From contig DASQDR010000014.1 of assembly GCA_035634055.1 (NCBI GenBank), forward strand, positions 1 through 40,138: a DNA stretch of 40,138 bases, written 5' to 3'. The notes under the pieces were generated by a model. That model was not told the DNA's origin, made no database searches, and worked only from the letters and a program-made list of their open reading frames with translations. Positions 17,803 through 26,438 of the stretch are shown piece after piece. The position numbers were made by a program, and so were the translations under genes. Source of the stretch: JAICTV01 sp035634055. GTDB taxonomy: Bacteria; Planctomycetota; Phycisphaerae; Tepidisphaerales; Tepidisphaeraceae. Within the stretch, counting starts at the first letter, position 1; every line of letters begins with the position of its first letter.

Positions 17803-18236
17803 CACGACTGCGTTCCGCGAACAAGGCTGCCGGCGGCGCGACACGGGTGGTCGCGGGAAGTGCGCCGGGTACGGCTTGCGCATTATCACACAACCCGCCG
17901 CCGAATCCCATCCGACGTTTCCGGGAAACCCACAGAATTCGCCCGCACCCCGGCCGCGGGGCCAAGATCGCGATGGCCGCGACTTGGCGCGCGGACGACC
18001 GGGGGGTCATCGAGGTAACGGAAAACGCGGCGGCCGCGATCGTGGCGGCGGGTTGTTACTCGCGCCCGGGCCAAGGGTTGGGCGGGACATTTAAGGGCGG
18101 TGGGCGAACAATAAGGGGTTACGAACGTCGGCCGGAGAACTGGGAGTCGCTGCGCCGGCTCGGGGACGCGGCCAGCGAGCGCTGGAGGTGGGCCGGACGC
18201 CTTCAGCGCGGTCAGCGCGGGCTGCGCGCGGCCGGT
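17803..18236. other. 434-base gap between the two giant VWA genes
   Basis: No coding frame of quality is seen. On the minus strand TGTGATAAT (near 17882-17890) looks like an extended -10 that would give paralogue 1 a leader of about 80 nt. TTATTGT near 18110 is a weaker candidate. No terminator hairpin is recognised. Confidence 0.35.
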
Positions 18237-21200
18237 TTACTCCCCCCGTTCCTTTTCTTCGATCTGCTGGCGGGCGCGGCGCTTGGCTTCCAGCAGGCTG
18301 CTGGTGTGGCCGCCGGCGCCGGCGTCGGTTGGAGCGCCCTTGGGTCGAGCGTCCTTCGGCGGGGGCGGGACCGGCTTGTCGCTGGCACCGCCGACCAGGC
18401 GGCTGATGTCACCCTCGACGCCGCGAGCTTCGAACTTCGCCGACCGGTCGGGGCGGGAAGCGGCCGCCGTGGCTTCGTCGGCGGCGGCAGGCTTGAACCT
18501 CTGCTCGGCGACATCGTCGCGCACGCGGCGCAGCGCGTCCAGCGTGGCGGCGGCGGCCTCGGGCTTGCGCGGCTGCGTGTAGACCTGCATCCGCGCGGCG
18601 GCAGCGGCCATCATCTTCTTGGTGCTTGCCCAGTCCCAGGCAATCCGGCGGGTGGCGACGTCCACGATGATCAGCCCGAGCAGGATCGGCAGCAGGATGT
18701 CCCAGATCGGCAGCGGCGACGCGGTGATCTTCAGCCCCTCGCGGGTGAACAGCTCTTTCGGATCCACGTTGAACGCCGCGAACACGCGCCCGCCGGTCCG
18801 CTGGGCGATCTCGCGGAGGAACGACTCGTTGCTGCGCAGGTCGCGCAGTTCGGGTGAGGAGTTCACCGCCATGCCGCTGGGGATCTGCCCGCGGTCCCCC
18901 TTCGGGCCGGTGTAGTTGGTGATCGTGACGTAGTTGCCCGCCTGCTTGGCGTCGAAGGTGCCGCTGTAGGTGCCGGGGCCGGTCTGCGTCAGGCGCACCT
19001 CGCGCGGCTTGAGGTCCGGGCCGATCACGGTCGTGCGCATGTTGAGGAAGTTGAGGAAGCCGTTCTCCTTGTTCAGCGCCTCGACCGAGATCCGCCCGGT
19101 CTGCCCATCCTGCGTGGTGCTGACTTCAAAGTCAGTGGACATGGGCGGGCGCTGCACGCCGCGCACCATCTGCGACCAGAACTTGGAGAACATCGGCGAG
19201 CCGACCCACGCCGCCGCCCACTTGTTGTGCGCGTCGCCGGTGAAGATCGCCGCCTTGCCGAGCCCCGTCTGCCAGTGCGCCATGATGGGATCGTTGGCGG
19301 CGCCGGCGGTGAGGGGAATCTCGATCTGCGGGTTGCTCTTTCGGCTGGTCAGGACCATGCCGCGCAGCGCCGGGAGGGAGACCCCTTCCATCCCCTTCAT
19401 GATGTCGCTGGTGCCCGGGTTCTGCTTGATCGGGATGCCGTCCTTCGGCTCGTGGATGAGCGATCGGCGGACGACGGTTGCCTCCTTGATGAAGATCTGC
19501 GGGAGCTGGTTGGGGTTCTGGTTGACCGGGCCGTAGGCGCGGCCATTGGTCTGCTTGGCAATGTCCTTCATCGTCGGCGGCAGCCCGTCGGGGTCGCCGG
19601 TGTGCGGGTAGACGCTGACGGTGGAGATGGTGACCTTGTTCTTCTTGTACGCGTCGATGACCGACGGCGCGGGCGGGTTGGGGTCGCCGTCGGAGATGAT
19701 GATCACGTGCTTTTGGCGCGAGTCGGATCGGATCAAGCCGCCGACGCCGTTTCGGCCGTTGAGGGCAAGGTCGAGCGTGTCGTCGAAGCTGGGCATGTCG
19801 CCGAGCTGCATGCGCTTGATGGCCGCCTGCACGCGGGAGCCGTCGCCCTTGATCTGCAAGGGGAAGTCCCAGTTGGAGCCACCGCCGCCGGGCCCGTTCC
19901 AGGCGTAGCTGATGACGCCGATCTCGTCGCGCTCGCTCAACGTTTCGACGGCCTTGAGGGCGCACTGCTCGCCCCAGTAGTTGCCGTCGGGCATCTCGCA
20001 CGAGTGCATGACCAGCACCAGCGCGCCCTTGGGGAGCTGGCGCTGGGCCGGGATGTCCATGTTGACCGGCAGGATCTCTTCCAGCTTGCTCCCCTGCCAC
20101 CCGCCGGCGCCGAAGGTGTCGGGCCCACCGACCATCAGCAGCCCGCCGCCGAGGTCGTGAACGTAGGTGGCGAGCATCTTCTGCTGGTCGTCGCTGATCC
20201 CGCCCGCGCCGCGCGGGACGTTGGAGAGGATGATCGCGTCGTAATTTTGCAGCTCGACCAGGGTGTTGGGGAACGAGTCGACCGTCACGTGCTCGACGTT
20301 GATCTGCTCGGAGACCAGCGCCTGGCGGAGCATGTCGCCGCGGTTGGACTCGACGTTGTCGACGTAGAGGACGCGCCCCTTGCCCTTGATGAAGGTGAAG
20401 GCCTCGGCGACGTTGTTGGCCAGCAGGGTGTCACCGCGCCCGGCGGCGCCCGGCGCAGCGCCCGCGCCCGCGCCGGCTTGAGCGCCGCCCTGACCGGGGT
20501 TGGCGGAAGCGGGGATGCCGGCGACGCCCTGCTGCGTGGTGGCCGCGCCGCTGGTGGCGTTGGCGACGGCGCCGGCGGCGGCGCCGTCGGCCTCGAAGAT
20601 CGCCTTGAACTCGTGGATCGTCGCCGTCCCGCTCAGCGCGGGCACGCGGATGCGCTCGACGGTCGGCGTCGGCCCGCCGGGGTTGCCTTTCACCTTAATC
20701 ATCCGCGTCGCCTGGAGCCCCTCGGTGTAGGGGTCCATGTCCATCGGCTGACCGCTGTGCAGGACGGTGAGCCGGCCGACGACGTCGGAGGGGTTGGTGC
20801 TCTTGAGGACCACGTCGAGCGTGAACGGCTCGTTCTCGCGCTTCATCGCCGGCGCGTTGAGCCGCTCGACGACCACCTCGTTCTGCACGTTGTAGTTCAG
20901 CGGCGCGACGTCGACCTGCACGCCGGCGGCGATGGCGGCATTTATGGCGGCCTCGTGGTCGCCGGCGGTCGCGTTGCCGTCGCTGACCAGCAGCAAACGG
21001 TGCATCGCGTCCTTGCTCAGCGTCGCCAGCGAGAGCTGGATCGCCGCCGCCACGTTGGTCCCGGCGCCCACGTCGCGGATCGGGCGCGCGTCCAGCGCCG
21101 GGCGAACCGAGGGCATGGCGTCGATCACCGCCTGGTCGTGGAAGCTGATCACGCCGACGCGGTCGTCCTTCGGCTTGCCGTTCTTGTCGTCCGACAGCGC

Positions 21201-21578
21201 GCGGAACCACTGGTCCTGCGATTCCTGGAGGGTCTTGCCGGGGAACTGCTTGACCTGCGCGGTCGATTCGCTGACGTCGCGCAGGACGATGAGCTCGAGG
21301 TCGCGGTTGGTGCGCTGCCACCGCGCGCCGCCGAGGATCAGGATGAACAGCAGCAGCACCGCCAGCCGCAGCGAGATCGCCACCCACTTGCGCATCGGCC
21401 CCAGCCCGTTGAGCGAGCGCAGCCCCAGCAGGATGATCGGCAGCGCCAGCACCGCGAACAGCGCCAGCGCCCGCGGCCAGGTGAAGTACTCGAGGCGCAG
21501 GGGGAAGACGAAGGCGAGCGGGTGCTGAACGATGAATGCTGAATGCTGAGTGAGGATGTCGGTCGGCACGTTGAACAT
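18237..21578 (-). CDS. Giant membrane VWA / GATase-like protein, paralogue 2
   Basis: An 1113-aa paralogue with the same architecture: helices at about 36-53 and 66-83, first VWA with complete MIDAS DVSES (D101, S103, S105), an Ala/Gly/Gln-rich insert (~333-380), a GATase-like domain (~400-510, RVLYVDNVESNRG, YDAIILSNVPRGAGG), a second VWA, a final helix (IWDILLPILLGLIIVDVATRR) and a tail ending AKRRARQQIEEKERGE. In the second VWA the MIDAS DxSxS is replaced by HSCEM (524-528), so this site should not bind metal in the usual way. The first 20 residues are encoded by part of a palindrome (TQHSAFIVQHP), so the true start is uncertain, but the next ATG would delete membrane sequence. Confidence 0.73.
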   Translation of the reverse strand: MFNVPTDILTQHSAFIVQHPLAFVFPLRLEYFTWPRALALFAVLALPIILLGLRSLNGLGPMRKWVAISLRLAVLLLFILILGGARWQRTNRDLELIVLRDVSESTAQVKQFPGKTLQESQDQWFRALSDDKNGKPKDDRVGVISFHDQAVIDAMPSVRPALDARPIRDVGAGTNVAAAIQLSLATLSKDAMHRLLLVSDGNATAGDHEAAINAAIAAGVQVDVAPLNYNVQNEVVVERLNAPAMKRENEPFTLDVVLKSTNPSDVVGRLTVLHSGQPMDMDPYTEGLQATRMIKVKGNPGGPTPTVERIRVPALSGTATIHEFKAIFEADGAAAGAVANATSGAATTQQGVAGIPASANPGQGGAQAGAGAGAAPGAAGRGDTLLANNVAEAFTFIKGKGRVLYVDNVESNRGDMLRQALVSEQINVEHVTVDSFPNTLVELQNYDAIILSNVPRGAGGISDDQQKMLATYVHDLGGGLLMVGGPDTFGAGGWQGSKLEEILPVNMDIPAQRQLPKGALVLVMHSCEMPDGNYWGEQCALKAVETLSERDEIGVISYAWNGPGGGGSNWDFPLQIKGDGSRVQAAIKRMQLGDMPSFDDTLDLALNGRNGVGGLIRSDSRQKHVIIISDGDPNPPAPSVIDAYKKNKVTISTVSVYPHTGDPDGLPPTMKDIAKQTNGRAYGPVNQNPNQLPQIFIKEATVVRRSLIHEPKDGIPIKQNPGTSDIMKGMEGVSLPALRGMVLTSRKSNPQIEIPLTAGAANDPIMAHWQTGLGKAAIFTGDAHNKWAAAWVGSPMFSKFWSQMVRGVQRPPMSTDFEVSTTQDGQTGRISVEALNKENGFLNFLNMRTTVIGPDLKPREVRLTQTGPGTYSGTFDAKQAGNYVTITNYTGPKGDRGQIPSGMAVNSSPELRDLRSNESFLREIAQRTGGRVFAAFNVDPKELFTREGLKITASPLPIWDILLPILLGLIIVDVATRRIAWDWASTKKMMAAAAARMQVYTQPRKPEAAAATLDALRRVRDDVAEQRFKPAAADEATAAASRPDRSAKFEARGVEGDISRLVGGASDKPVPPPPKDARPKGAPTDAGAGGHTSSLLEAKRRARQQIEEKERGE

Positions 21579-21622
21579 GATAATCCGTCCACTGAGGACT
21601 CAGCACTCAGAACTCAGCACAT
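21523..21622. repeat. Two-armed palindrome, CTCAGCA word
   Basis: Left arm 21523-21556 (GTGCTGAACGATGAATGCTG, AATGCTGAGTG) and right arm 21590-21622 (CACTGAGGACTCAGCACTCA, GAACTCAGCAC) are imperfect complements of repeated 7-8 base words. It spans the start of paralogue 2 and the gap behind the NHL fusion gene. The left arm is translated as part of the N-terminus. Confidence 0.65.
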
Positions 21623-21632
21623 ACTTTCCGCT

Positions 21633-24209
21633 CTAAAACTCGAAGACCTGCAACCGGTTGTTCCCCGCGTCGACCGTGACGACGCGATCATTCTTATCGA
21701 CGGCGACGGCCCAGGGGTAGGCAAGCTGGCCGGGGTCGTGGCCGCCGGTGCCCCAGGTCTTGATGCCGCGGCCGGTCGCCTTGTCGATCAGTTGCACGCG
21801 GTTGTTGCCGAACTCGCACACGATCAGGTGACCGTTGGCGTCCTGGTCGAGCCCGTAGGGGTAGCGGAACTCGCCGAGGCCGGAGCCGACCGAGCCCATC
21901 ACGCGCACGAACGTGCCGTCGGTCTTGAAGACCGCGATGCGATGGTTACACGAGTCGGCGGCGTAGAGGGTATCGCCGTCGATGACGATCGACTGCGGAC
22001 GCATGAACTGCCCCGCCGCCTTGCCGAAGCTGCCGAAGGCGTAGAGGAACTTGCCCTGGGGGGTGAAAACCTGGATGCGGTCGTTGTCGCCGTACTCTGC
22101 GACGAAGACGTTGCCGCCGCCGTCGAAGGCGATGTCCGTCGGATAGATGAACTGCCCCGCCTCGCGGCCGAAGCTGCCCCACTGGCGGAGCAGCTCGCCG
22201 CTGGGGGTGTAGACCATTACGCGCTGGTAGTGGGTGTCGGGAACGTAGACGTTTCCATCCGGCCCGACCGAGACGCCGACCGGCTTGCCGCTTTTCCAAT
22301 CGGGCATGCGCCACTCGTTGAGGCACTTGCCCTTCTGGTCGAGCTGCTGGATGCGGGCCATGCGATCGACGACGAAGAACGTGTCGTCCTGCGGCTTGTA
22401 GGCGATCGCGCGCGGGTAAACCACCTGCCCCGGCGCAGTGCCGGTGTCGAGCCAGATCGCCTTGGGTTGCGAGTGGTCGCAGCCGGTGGAGAGAACGAAA
22501 AGGGAGTAAGGAAGAAAGACGAAAAAGGCGAGGGAGGCAAGCGTTTTGCCTTTTTCGTTTCTCCTTTTTCCTTGCGCCCATACCAGTGCGGCGACGGCCG
22601 CGCCCAGCAGGGCGACGATGCTCATCAGCAGCAGGCTGGCCTCGATCATGGCGTCGTAGCGAAGCATGTGGACCCAGGTCATGAGCATTGGCGTCAGCAT
22701 GGGCGGGCGCTGCGGTGAGAGGAGGATGGCGGCCGGGACCTCGGTCAGGCTCAGCGCCATCACCAGCACCCCCGCCGCCAACAGCAGCGGCCAGGCGAGC
22801 GGCCAGACGACGTGACGGGCCGCCTCGATCGCCCCGGCCCCGTCGACCGCGGCCAGGTCCCGCACCGTCCGCCAGCGCGGGGACCAGGTCGTCCGCCCGG
22901 CGACCAGCGCCACCCACCCGAAGCGCGCCACGTACGCCATCACGACCACCGGCGGCGCGTTGTAAATCCAGTCCAGAGCGCTGCGATTGTATATGCGTAT
23001 TAACGCGATGGCTATTAACTGCCCGCCGAGCAGAAATGTGACCAGTGCGAGCGCCAACGGCAGCCGCGCGTCGCGAACGCAGAGCCACAGCGCCAGGCCG
23101 CAGGCAGCCAATCCCGCGAGCAGCGCGATGAGGAGGGAGCCGAGCGCTTGCGGCGAGAACTCGTGCCACACCTCCACCGGGCCGCGCCAGACCCTCAGGG
23201 AGAGCAGCAGCGACGCGGCGGGCACGATGACGCACGTCACCACGCACGCGAGCGCGAGCAGGGTCATGGACCAGCCGGCGTCCAGCACGCGCGGCCAGGG
23301 GCCGGCGTCGATGGCCTCGGTCGCCGCCAGCTTCTGTCCGGCGAGCAGGACCGGGATCGACACCAGCGCGATGACCAACAGGAGCGGCAGCGAGACCGCG
23401 ACCGCCGAAGCGGCGCGGGCGCGCTGGTCGATGGGCCCCATCACGTCCGCCTGCCCGCCGGCCATCGGGGCGGTGATCGGGTTGTCGGCCGAGGAGAAAG
23501 CACCGGTCTCGAAGACCATCCGCACCTCGGTGGCGACCACGCTGATGCCGGTCGGCTCGTACACCGCGAACTCCTGCACCGCCAGCACGAAGGCAATCAC
23601 CACGCCGGCCGCGATCGGGGGGGCCAGCGCGCGGAAGGTGACGCGCCACAGCGCGCCATCCAGCAGGGCCTGGAGCTGGAGCTGCGCGTCGGTCCGCCGC
23701 AGCGCGATCCCCACGCACGCCGCCGGGATCGGCCAGAGCCACGTCGCCAGCGACCACGCGCAGCGCGCGACGTCGGCGGGCGAGGCGGGCAGCGGGTGGA
23801 GGTCGAGCAGGCGGAAAAACTGCGACCACCCGTACGTGTACGCCAGCGACGGCAGCAGCAGCGAGACCGGCAGGAGGACCCAGAAGAGCCGGGCGATGAT
23901 CCCGCGCCCGCGCCCGAGAACGATGCCGACCGGCAGGCCGATCGCGGCGGCGGCGAGGGCGGCGCAGCCGTTGTAGAGCAGCGTCCGCCCGAGCAGTTGC
24001 AGGCGGAACGCGTCGGGCCACGCGTCCGCCAGCACGCGCGGGCTGCCGAGGAACTGGAGCAGCAGCCAGCCGAGCGGCAGGCCGGAGCAGATCAGGATGA
24101 TGATCCAGACGGGGAGCGCAAGGAACCGGCTCTCCCTCGCCCGCTGCGCCGGGAGAGGGTTGGGGTGAGGGTTCGGCGCGGTTGGCGTTGTGCGACTGAC
24201 GATCGTCAA
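21633..24209 (-). CDS. ABC transporter permease fused to a periplasmic NHL-repeat domain
   Basis: An 858-aa protein. Residues ~30-548 are a two-unit binding-protein-dependent permease of the iron(III)/thiamine (FbpB/ThiP-like) type, with about a dozen membrane helices and two EAA-like loops (around 180-200, and LAAVDGAGAIEAARHVVWPL at 452-471). Residues 549-577 form a Lys/Arg-rich patch, a hydrophobic run (ASLAFFVFLPYSLFVL) and LSTGC, a lipobox-like motif at C577. Residues ~590-858 hold five or six NHL repeats (YPTDIAFDGGGNVFVAEYGD is one). No ATPase or binding protein is nearby. Only a TTG at 24209 can start the frame, and the first 30 residues are encoded by a REP-like repeat (PNPHPNPLPAQRARE), so the start is doubtful. 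No in-frame start separates the two halves. Confidence 0.65.
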   Translation of the reverse strand: MTIVSRTTPTAPNPHPNPLPAQRARESRFLALPVWIIILICSGLPLGWLLLQFLGSPRVLADAWPDAFRLQLLGRTLLYNGCAALAAAAIGLPVGIVLGRGRGIIARLFWVLLPVSLLLPSLAYTYGWSQFFRLLDLHPLPASPADVARCAWSLATWLWPIPAACVGIALRRTDAQLQLQALLDGALWRVTFRALAPPIAAGVVIAFVLAVQEFAVYEPTGISVVATEVRMVFETGAFSSADNPITAPMAGGQADVMGPIDQRARAASAVAVSLPLLLVIALVSIPVLLAGQKLAATEAIDAGPWPRVLDAGWSMTLLALACVVTCVIVPAASLLLSLRVWRGPVEVWHEFSPQALGSLLIALLAGLAACGLALWLCVRDARLPLALALVTFLLGGQLIAIALIRIYNRSALDWIYNAPPVVVMAYVARFGWVALVAGRTTWSPRWRTVRDLAAVDGAGAIEAARHVVWPLAWPLLLAAGVLVMALSLTEVPAAILLSPQRPPMLTPMLMTWVHMLRYDAMIEASLLLMSIVALLGAAVAALVWAQGKRRNEKGKTLASLAFFVFLPYSLFVLSTGCDHSQPKAIWLDTGTAPGQVVYPRAIAYKPQDDTFFVVDRMARIQQLDQKGKCLNEWRMPDWKSGKPVGVSVGPDGNVYVPDTHYQRVMVYTPSGELLRQWGSFGREAGQFIYPTDIAFDGGGNVFVAEYGDNDRIQVFTPQGKFLYAFGSFGKAAGQFMRPQSIVIDGDTLYAADSCNHRIAVFKTDGTFVRVMGSVGSGLGEFRYPYGLDQDANGHLIVCEFGNNRVQLIDKATGRGIKTWGTGGHDPGQLAYPWAVAVDKNDRVVTVDAGNNRLQVFEF
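22508..22572. repeat. Two-armed palindrome inside the permease-NHL gene
   Basis: Left arm 22508-22530 (AAGGAAGAAAGACGAAAAAG core, then GC) and right arm 22547-22572 (GCCTTTTTCGTTTCTCC, then TTTTTCCTT) are imperfect complements, purine-rich then pyrimidine-rich. On the coding (minus) strand it encodes the basic patch and the start of the hydrophobic run linking permease and NHL domain. Confidence 0.7.
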
Positions 24210-24260
24210 CGGCGCTGAACCCTCACCCTGCCCTGGCCCGGCAGACCGGGCGAGGGGAGT
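24131..24260. repeat. Paired REP-like palindrome, CCCTCACCC word
   Basis: GGGTGAGGGTTC (within 24162-24173) and GAACCCTCACCC (24217-24228) are perfect complements; pairing continues imperfectly inward (GGCGC/GCGCC). A hairpin with CTCTCCC/GGGAGAG arms flanks it at 24131-24158. It covers the TTG start region and N-terminus of the permease-NHL gene and the gap to the coiled-coil gene. Confidence 0.7.
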
Positions 24261-24269
24261 AGCTGTGAC

Positions 24270-26219
24270 TTATCGCGCGGCCGGTGCGGCGGGCGCCGCG
24301 GGCGCTGCCGGCTGCGGCGCGGGCGAGGGATCCTGGTTGGCAGGGACGGCGCCGGTCGAGTCCTTCTGCCAGGCGGAGAAGTATTCCTTCACCGCCTGCT
24401 GCGCGGGGCGGCTGATGCGCTCCTGCTCGACCTCGTCGGTCGCCTCCTGCTCGGTCGGCGGGGCAACGTTGGCCTCGCCCACCTTGCTCTCGCCGCGCTG
24501 GGTCTTGGCCTTGATGAAGGTGGAGGCGAGGATCTTGCCGCCCTCGATGTCCTCCGACTGGCTGATCTCCTGCTTGACCTGGTAGGGCGCCTGCTCCTTG
24601 AAGGTTCGATCGCCCGCGCCGATCCCGCCGCCGCCCATGCCGTTGTTGGGGCCCTTGAACTGGCGGTTGTCGTTGTTGTTCCACTGCCCGTTGTTGTTGT
24701 TGCCCCACTTGCCCTGGTTGGCGGCCTGCTGGCCTTGGGCGCCCTGCCCGCCGTTAAGGGCGTTGGCGGCATCGGCGGCGGCGGCGGCGGCGGCCTGCTG
24801 GGCGGCGGCGACCTGCTGCGCGTCCGCCTTCATCGCCTGCATCGCCTGCAACTGCTGCTGCATGTTCGCCTTCCCCTGCGCCATCTGCTGCTGTCCCTGC
24901 TGCTGCCCCTGCTGAGGGTTGCCCCCCTGCTGTGCCTGCTGCTTCATCGCCTGCGCCATCTGCTGCGCCGCCTGCGCCATCTGCTGCGCCTGCTGCTGCG
25001 TGTTCGCCTGCGCCTGCATCTGCTGCATCATCTGCTGGAGTTGCTGCTTCTGCTGCGGGTTGGGGCCCTGCCCGTTGTTCATCTGCTGGGCCATCTGCTG
25101 ACCCATCTGCTGGAGCTGCTGCTGCGCCTGCTTGTCCCCCTGGGCCGCCTGCTGCATGAGCTGCTGCGCCTTCTCCGCCTGCTGCTGGTTCATCCCCATC
25201 TGCTGGAGCTGGTTCTGCATCTGCTGCTGTTGCTTCGGATCGTTGGCCATCTGCTGGAGCTGCTGGGCCATCTTGGCCATCTGCTTGGCCGCCTCCTGCT
25301 TGGCCTTCTCGTCCATCTGGTCGAACTTCTCGACCGCCTTCTCCAGCTCGCCGACCGCCTCGGCAAACTCCCCCTTGGCGATCTTGCGCTGGGCGTCGGC
25401 GACCGGGCCCTTCTCGTCGCTGGCGGGCATGACGGACTTGAACGCCTTGGCATCGTTCTCCGCGTCGGCCACCCGCTGGTTGTTGGCGATCTGCTGCTTC
25501 AGCGACTGGTCGAGGTCCGACAGCGCGCGGGCGGCGGAGCGCTTGGTCTTCTCCGGGTCGCGGATCGGCGAGTTGAGCATCGCCTGGAGGTCCTTCTTCG
25601 CCTGCTTGATCGTCTCCTCGTCGGCGGCGCCCTTCGCCTCGGCGTTGACGATGACCTGCAGCGCCTTCTCCACCTGCTTCTTGGCGTCGTCGATCTTCAG
25701 TTGCTCGGCCGCCTTCGCAAGCCGCGCCTCCTCCTTGCCGAACAGGTCCATCCGCGGCAGGAACGCCATGGTCACGATCACCAGCAGCGCGACGGCGACG
25801 GTGCCGACGCCCTGCCGGGGGAACTCCAGCGGGAAGCGCTTGTGCAGGCTCACGTTGTCGGCAGTCCGCTCGGCGTCGCGCACGGCGGCCTGGGCGAACG
25901 GGTCGTTCAGCGGGCGGGCGTAGAGCGCGGTGGAGAACTTTTCCTTCAGCGCCAGCCGCTCGTCGATCGCGATGGCGGCGTCGTGACGCGTCGGCCGGCG
26001 CAGCAGCGCGTAAACCAGCGCCGCCAGCACCGCCGCCCCCACGCCGGACCAGATCCACACCGTCGGGTGCGGCGGGCGGACCCGGAAGACGCGGTCGACC
26101 ACGATCCCCACCCACAGCAGCGCCGCCAGCACCAGGCTCGCCCACGCCAGCGCGTGGACGAAACGCCCCAGCGCCAGCTTGTTCTGCACCATCGCGATGT
26201 GTCGGTCGAGGCGGCTCAT
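24270..26219 (-). CDS. Gln/Met-rich coiled-coil membrane protein (DUF4175-like)
   Basis: A 649-aa protein. Residues ~20-43 and 56-75 are membrane helices, a third lies near 148-166; the region between (AAIAIDERLALKEKFSTALY) resembles the DUF4175 type of membrane protein with a long coiled coil. Residues 170-320 are charged heptad-like helices. Residues ~320-500 are almost entirely Gln, Met, Ala and Asn (repeated QQMAQ, QQLQQM), then an Asn/Gly-rich patch. The C-terminus (EQAPYQVKQEISQSEDIEGG onward) is a more normal, probably conserved helix-rich region. The extended coil may scaffold the neighbouring VWA/MoxR proteins; that is inference. ATG 26219 is favoured by GGAG eight bases upstream; 26225 is possible. 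Confidence 0.65.
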   Translation of the reverse strand: MSRLDRHIAMVQNKLALGRFVHALAWASLVLAALLWVGIVVDRVFRVRPPHPTVWIWSGVGAAVLAALVYALLRRPTRHDAAIAIDERLALKEKFSTALYARPLNDPFAQAAVRDAERTADNVSLHKRFPLEFPRQGVGTVAVALLVIVTMAFLPRMDLFGKEEARLAKAAEQLKIDDAKKQVEKALQVIVNAEAKGAADEETIKQAKKDLQAMLNSPIRDPEKTKRSAARALSDLDQSLKQQIANNQRVADAENDAKAFKSVMPASDEKGPVADAQRKIAKGEFAEAVGELEKAVEKFDQMDEKAKQEAAKQMAKMAQQLQQMANDPKQQQQMQNQLQQMGMNQQQAEKAQQLMQQAAQGDKQAQQQLQQMGQQMAQQMNNGQGPNPQQKQQLQQMMQQMQAQANTQQQAQQMAQAAQQMAQAMKQQAQQGGNPQQGQQQGQQQMAQGKANMQQQLQAMQAMKADAQQVAAAQQAAAAAAADAANALNGGQGAQGQQAANQGKWGNNNNGQWNNNDNRQFKGPNNGMGGGGIGAGDRTFKEQAPYQVKQEISQSEDIEGGKILASTFIKAKTQRGESKVGEANVAPPTEQEATDEVEQERISRPAQQAVKEYFSAWQKDSTGAVPANQDPSPAPQPAAPAAPAAPAAR

Positions 26220-26312
26220 GGGCATATCTCCGGCAAAGTCGGCTCCCCCCCGCTCGCACAAACGGACGCTCCCGCTTCGGGGAAGTTCCGCGCGCAGCAC
26301 GGGGGCGACGTC

Positions 26313-26318
26313 ATTATA
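26313..26318 (-). promoter_or_regulatory. -10 box upstream of the coiled-coil gene
   Basis: TATAAT on the minus strand, 93 bases before the ATG at 26219, in the divergent gap with hldE. No good -35. It is a candidate head promoter for the minus-strand island. Confidence 0.4.
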
Positions 26319-26423
26319 TCGACGGGAACCGCCTTGGCGGGACGGTGCGGGCAAGATTCTTTGCTTCCCGCCCGAACCCGCCGGGCGGCGCCCCTACAAA
26401 GGCGAAAACCGGAGCCCGATCGC

Positions 26424-26429
26424 TACAAT
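26424..26429 (+). promoter_or_regulatory. -10 box of hldE, leaderless type
   Basis: TACAAT ends 9 bases before the ATG at 26439; no Shine-Dalgarno. GGCGAA at the -35 distance is not consensus. Confidence 0.45.
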
Positions 26430-26438
26430 CGCCCCTCT

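Noticed and set aside
16261..18018. Long plus-strand frames (14905-16185, 16261-18018, 19227-21542) opposite the giant VWA genes
   Set aside because: Rich in Arg/His/Gln with no protein-like pattern; antisense shadows of the VWA frames.
24831..25270. Possible CRISPR or tandem-repeat array from the CTG-rich pattern
   Set aside because: Units are codon-level and irregular, with no spacer/repeat alternation; it is coding low complexity.
24735..26438. Leu/His/Arg-rich N-terminal part of the frame that includes hldE
   Set aside because: Antisense of the Gln-rich coiled-coil gene; the leucine repeats are complements of CAG codons.
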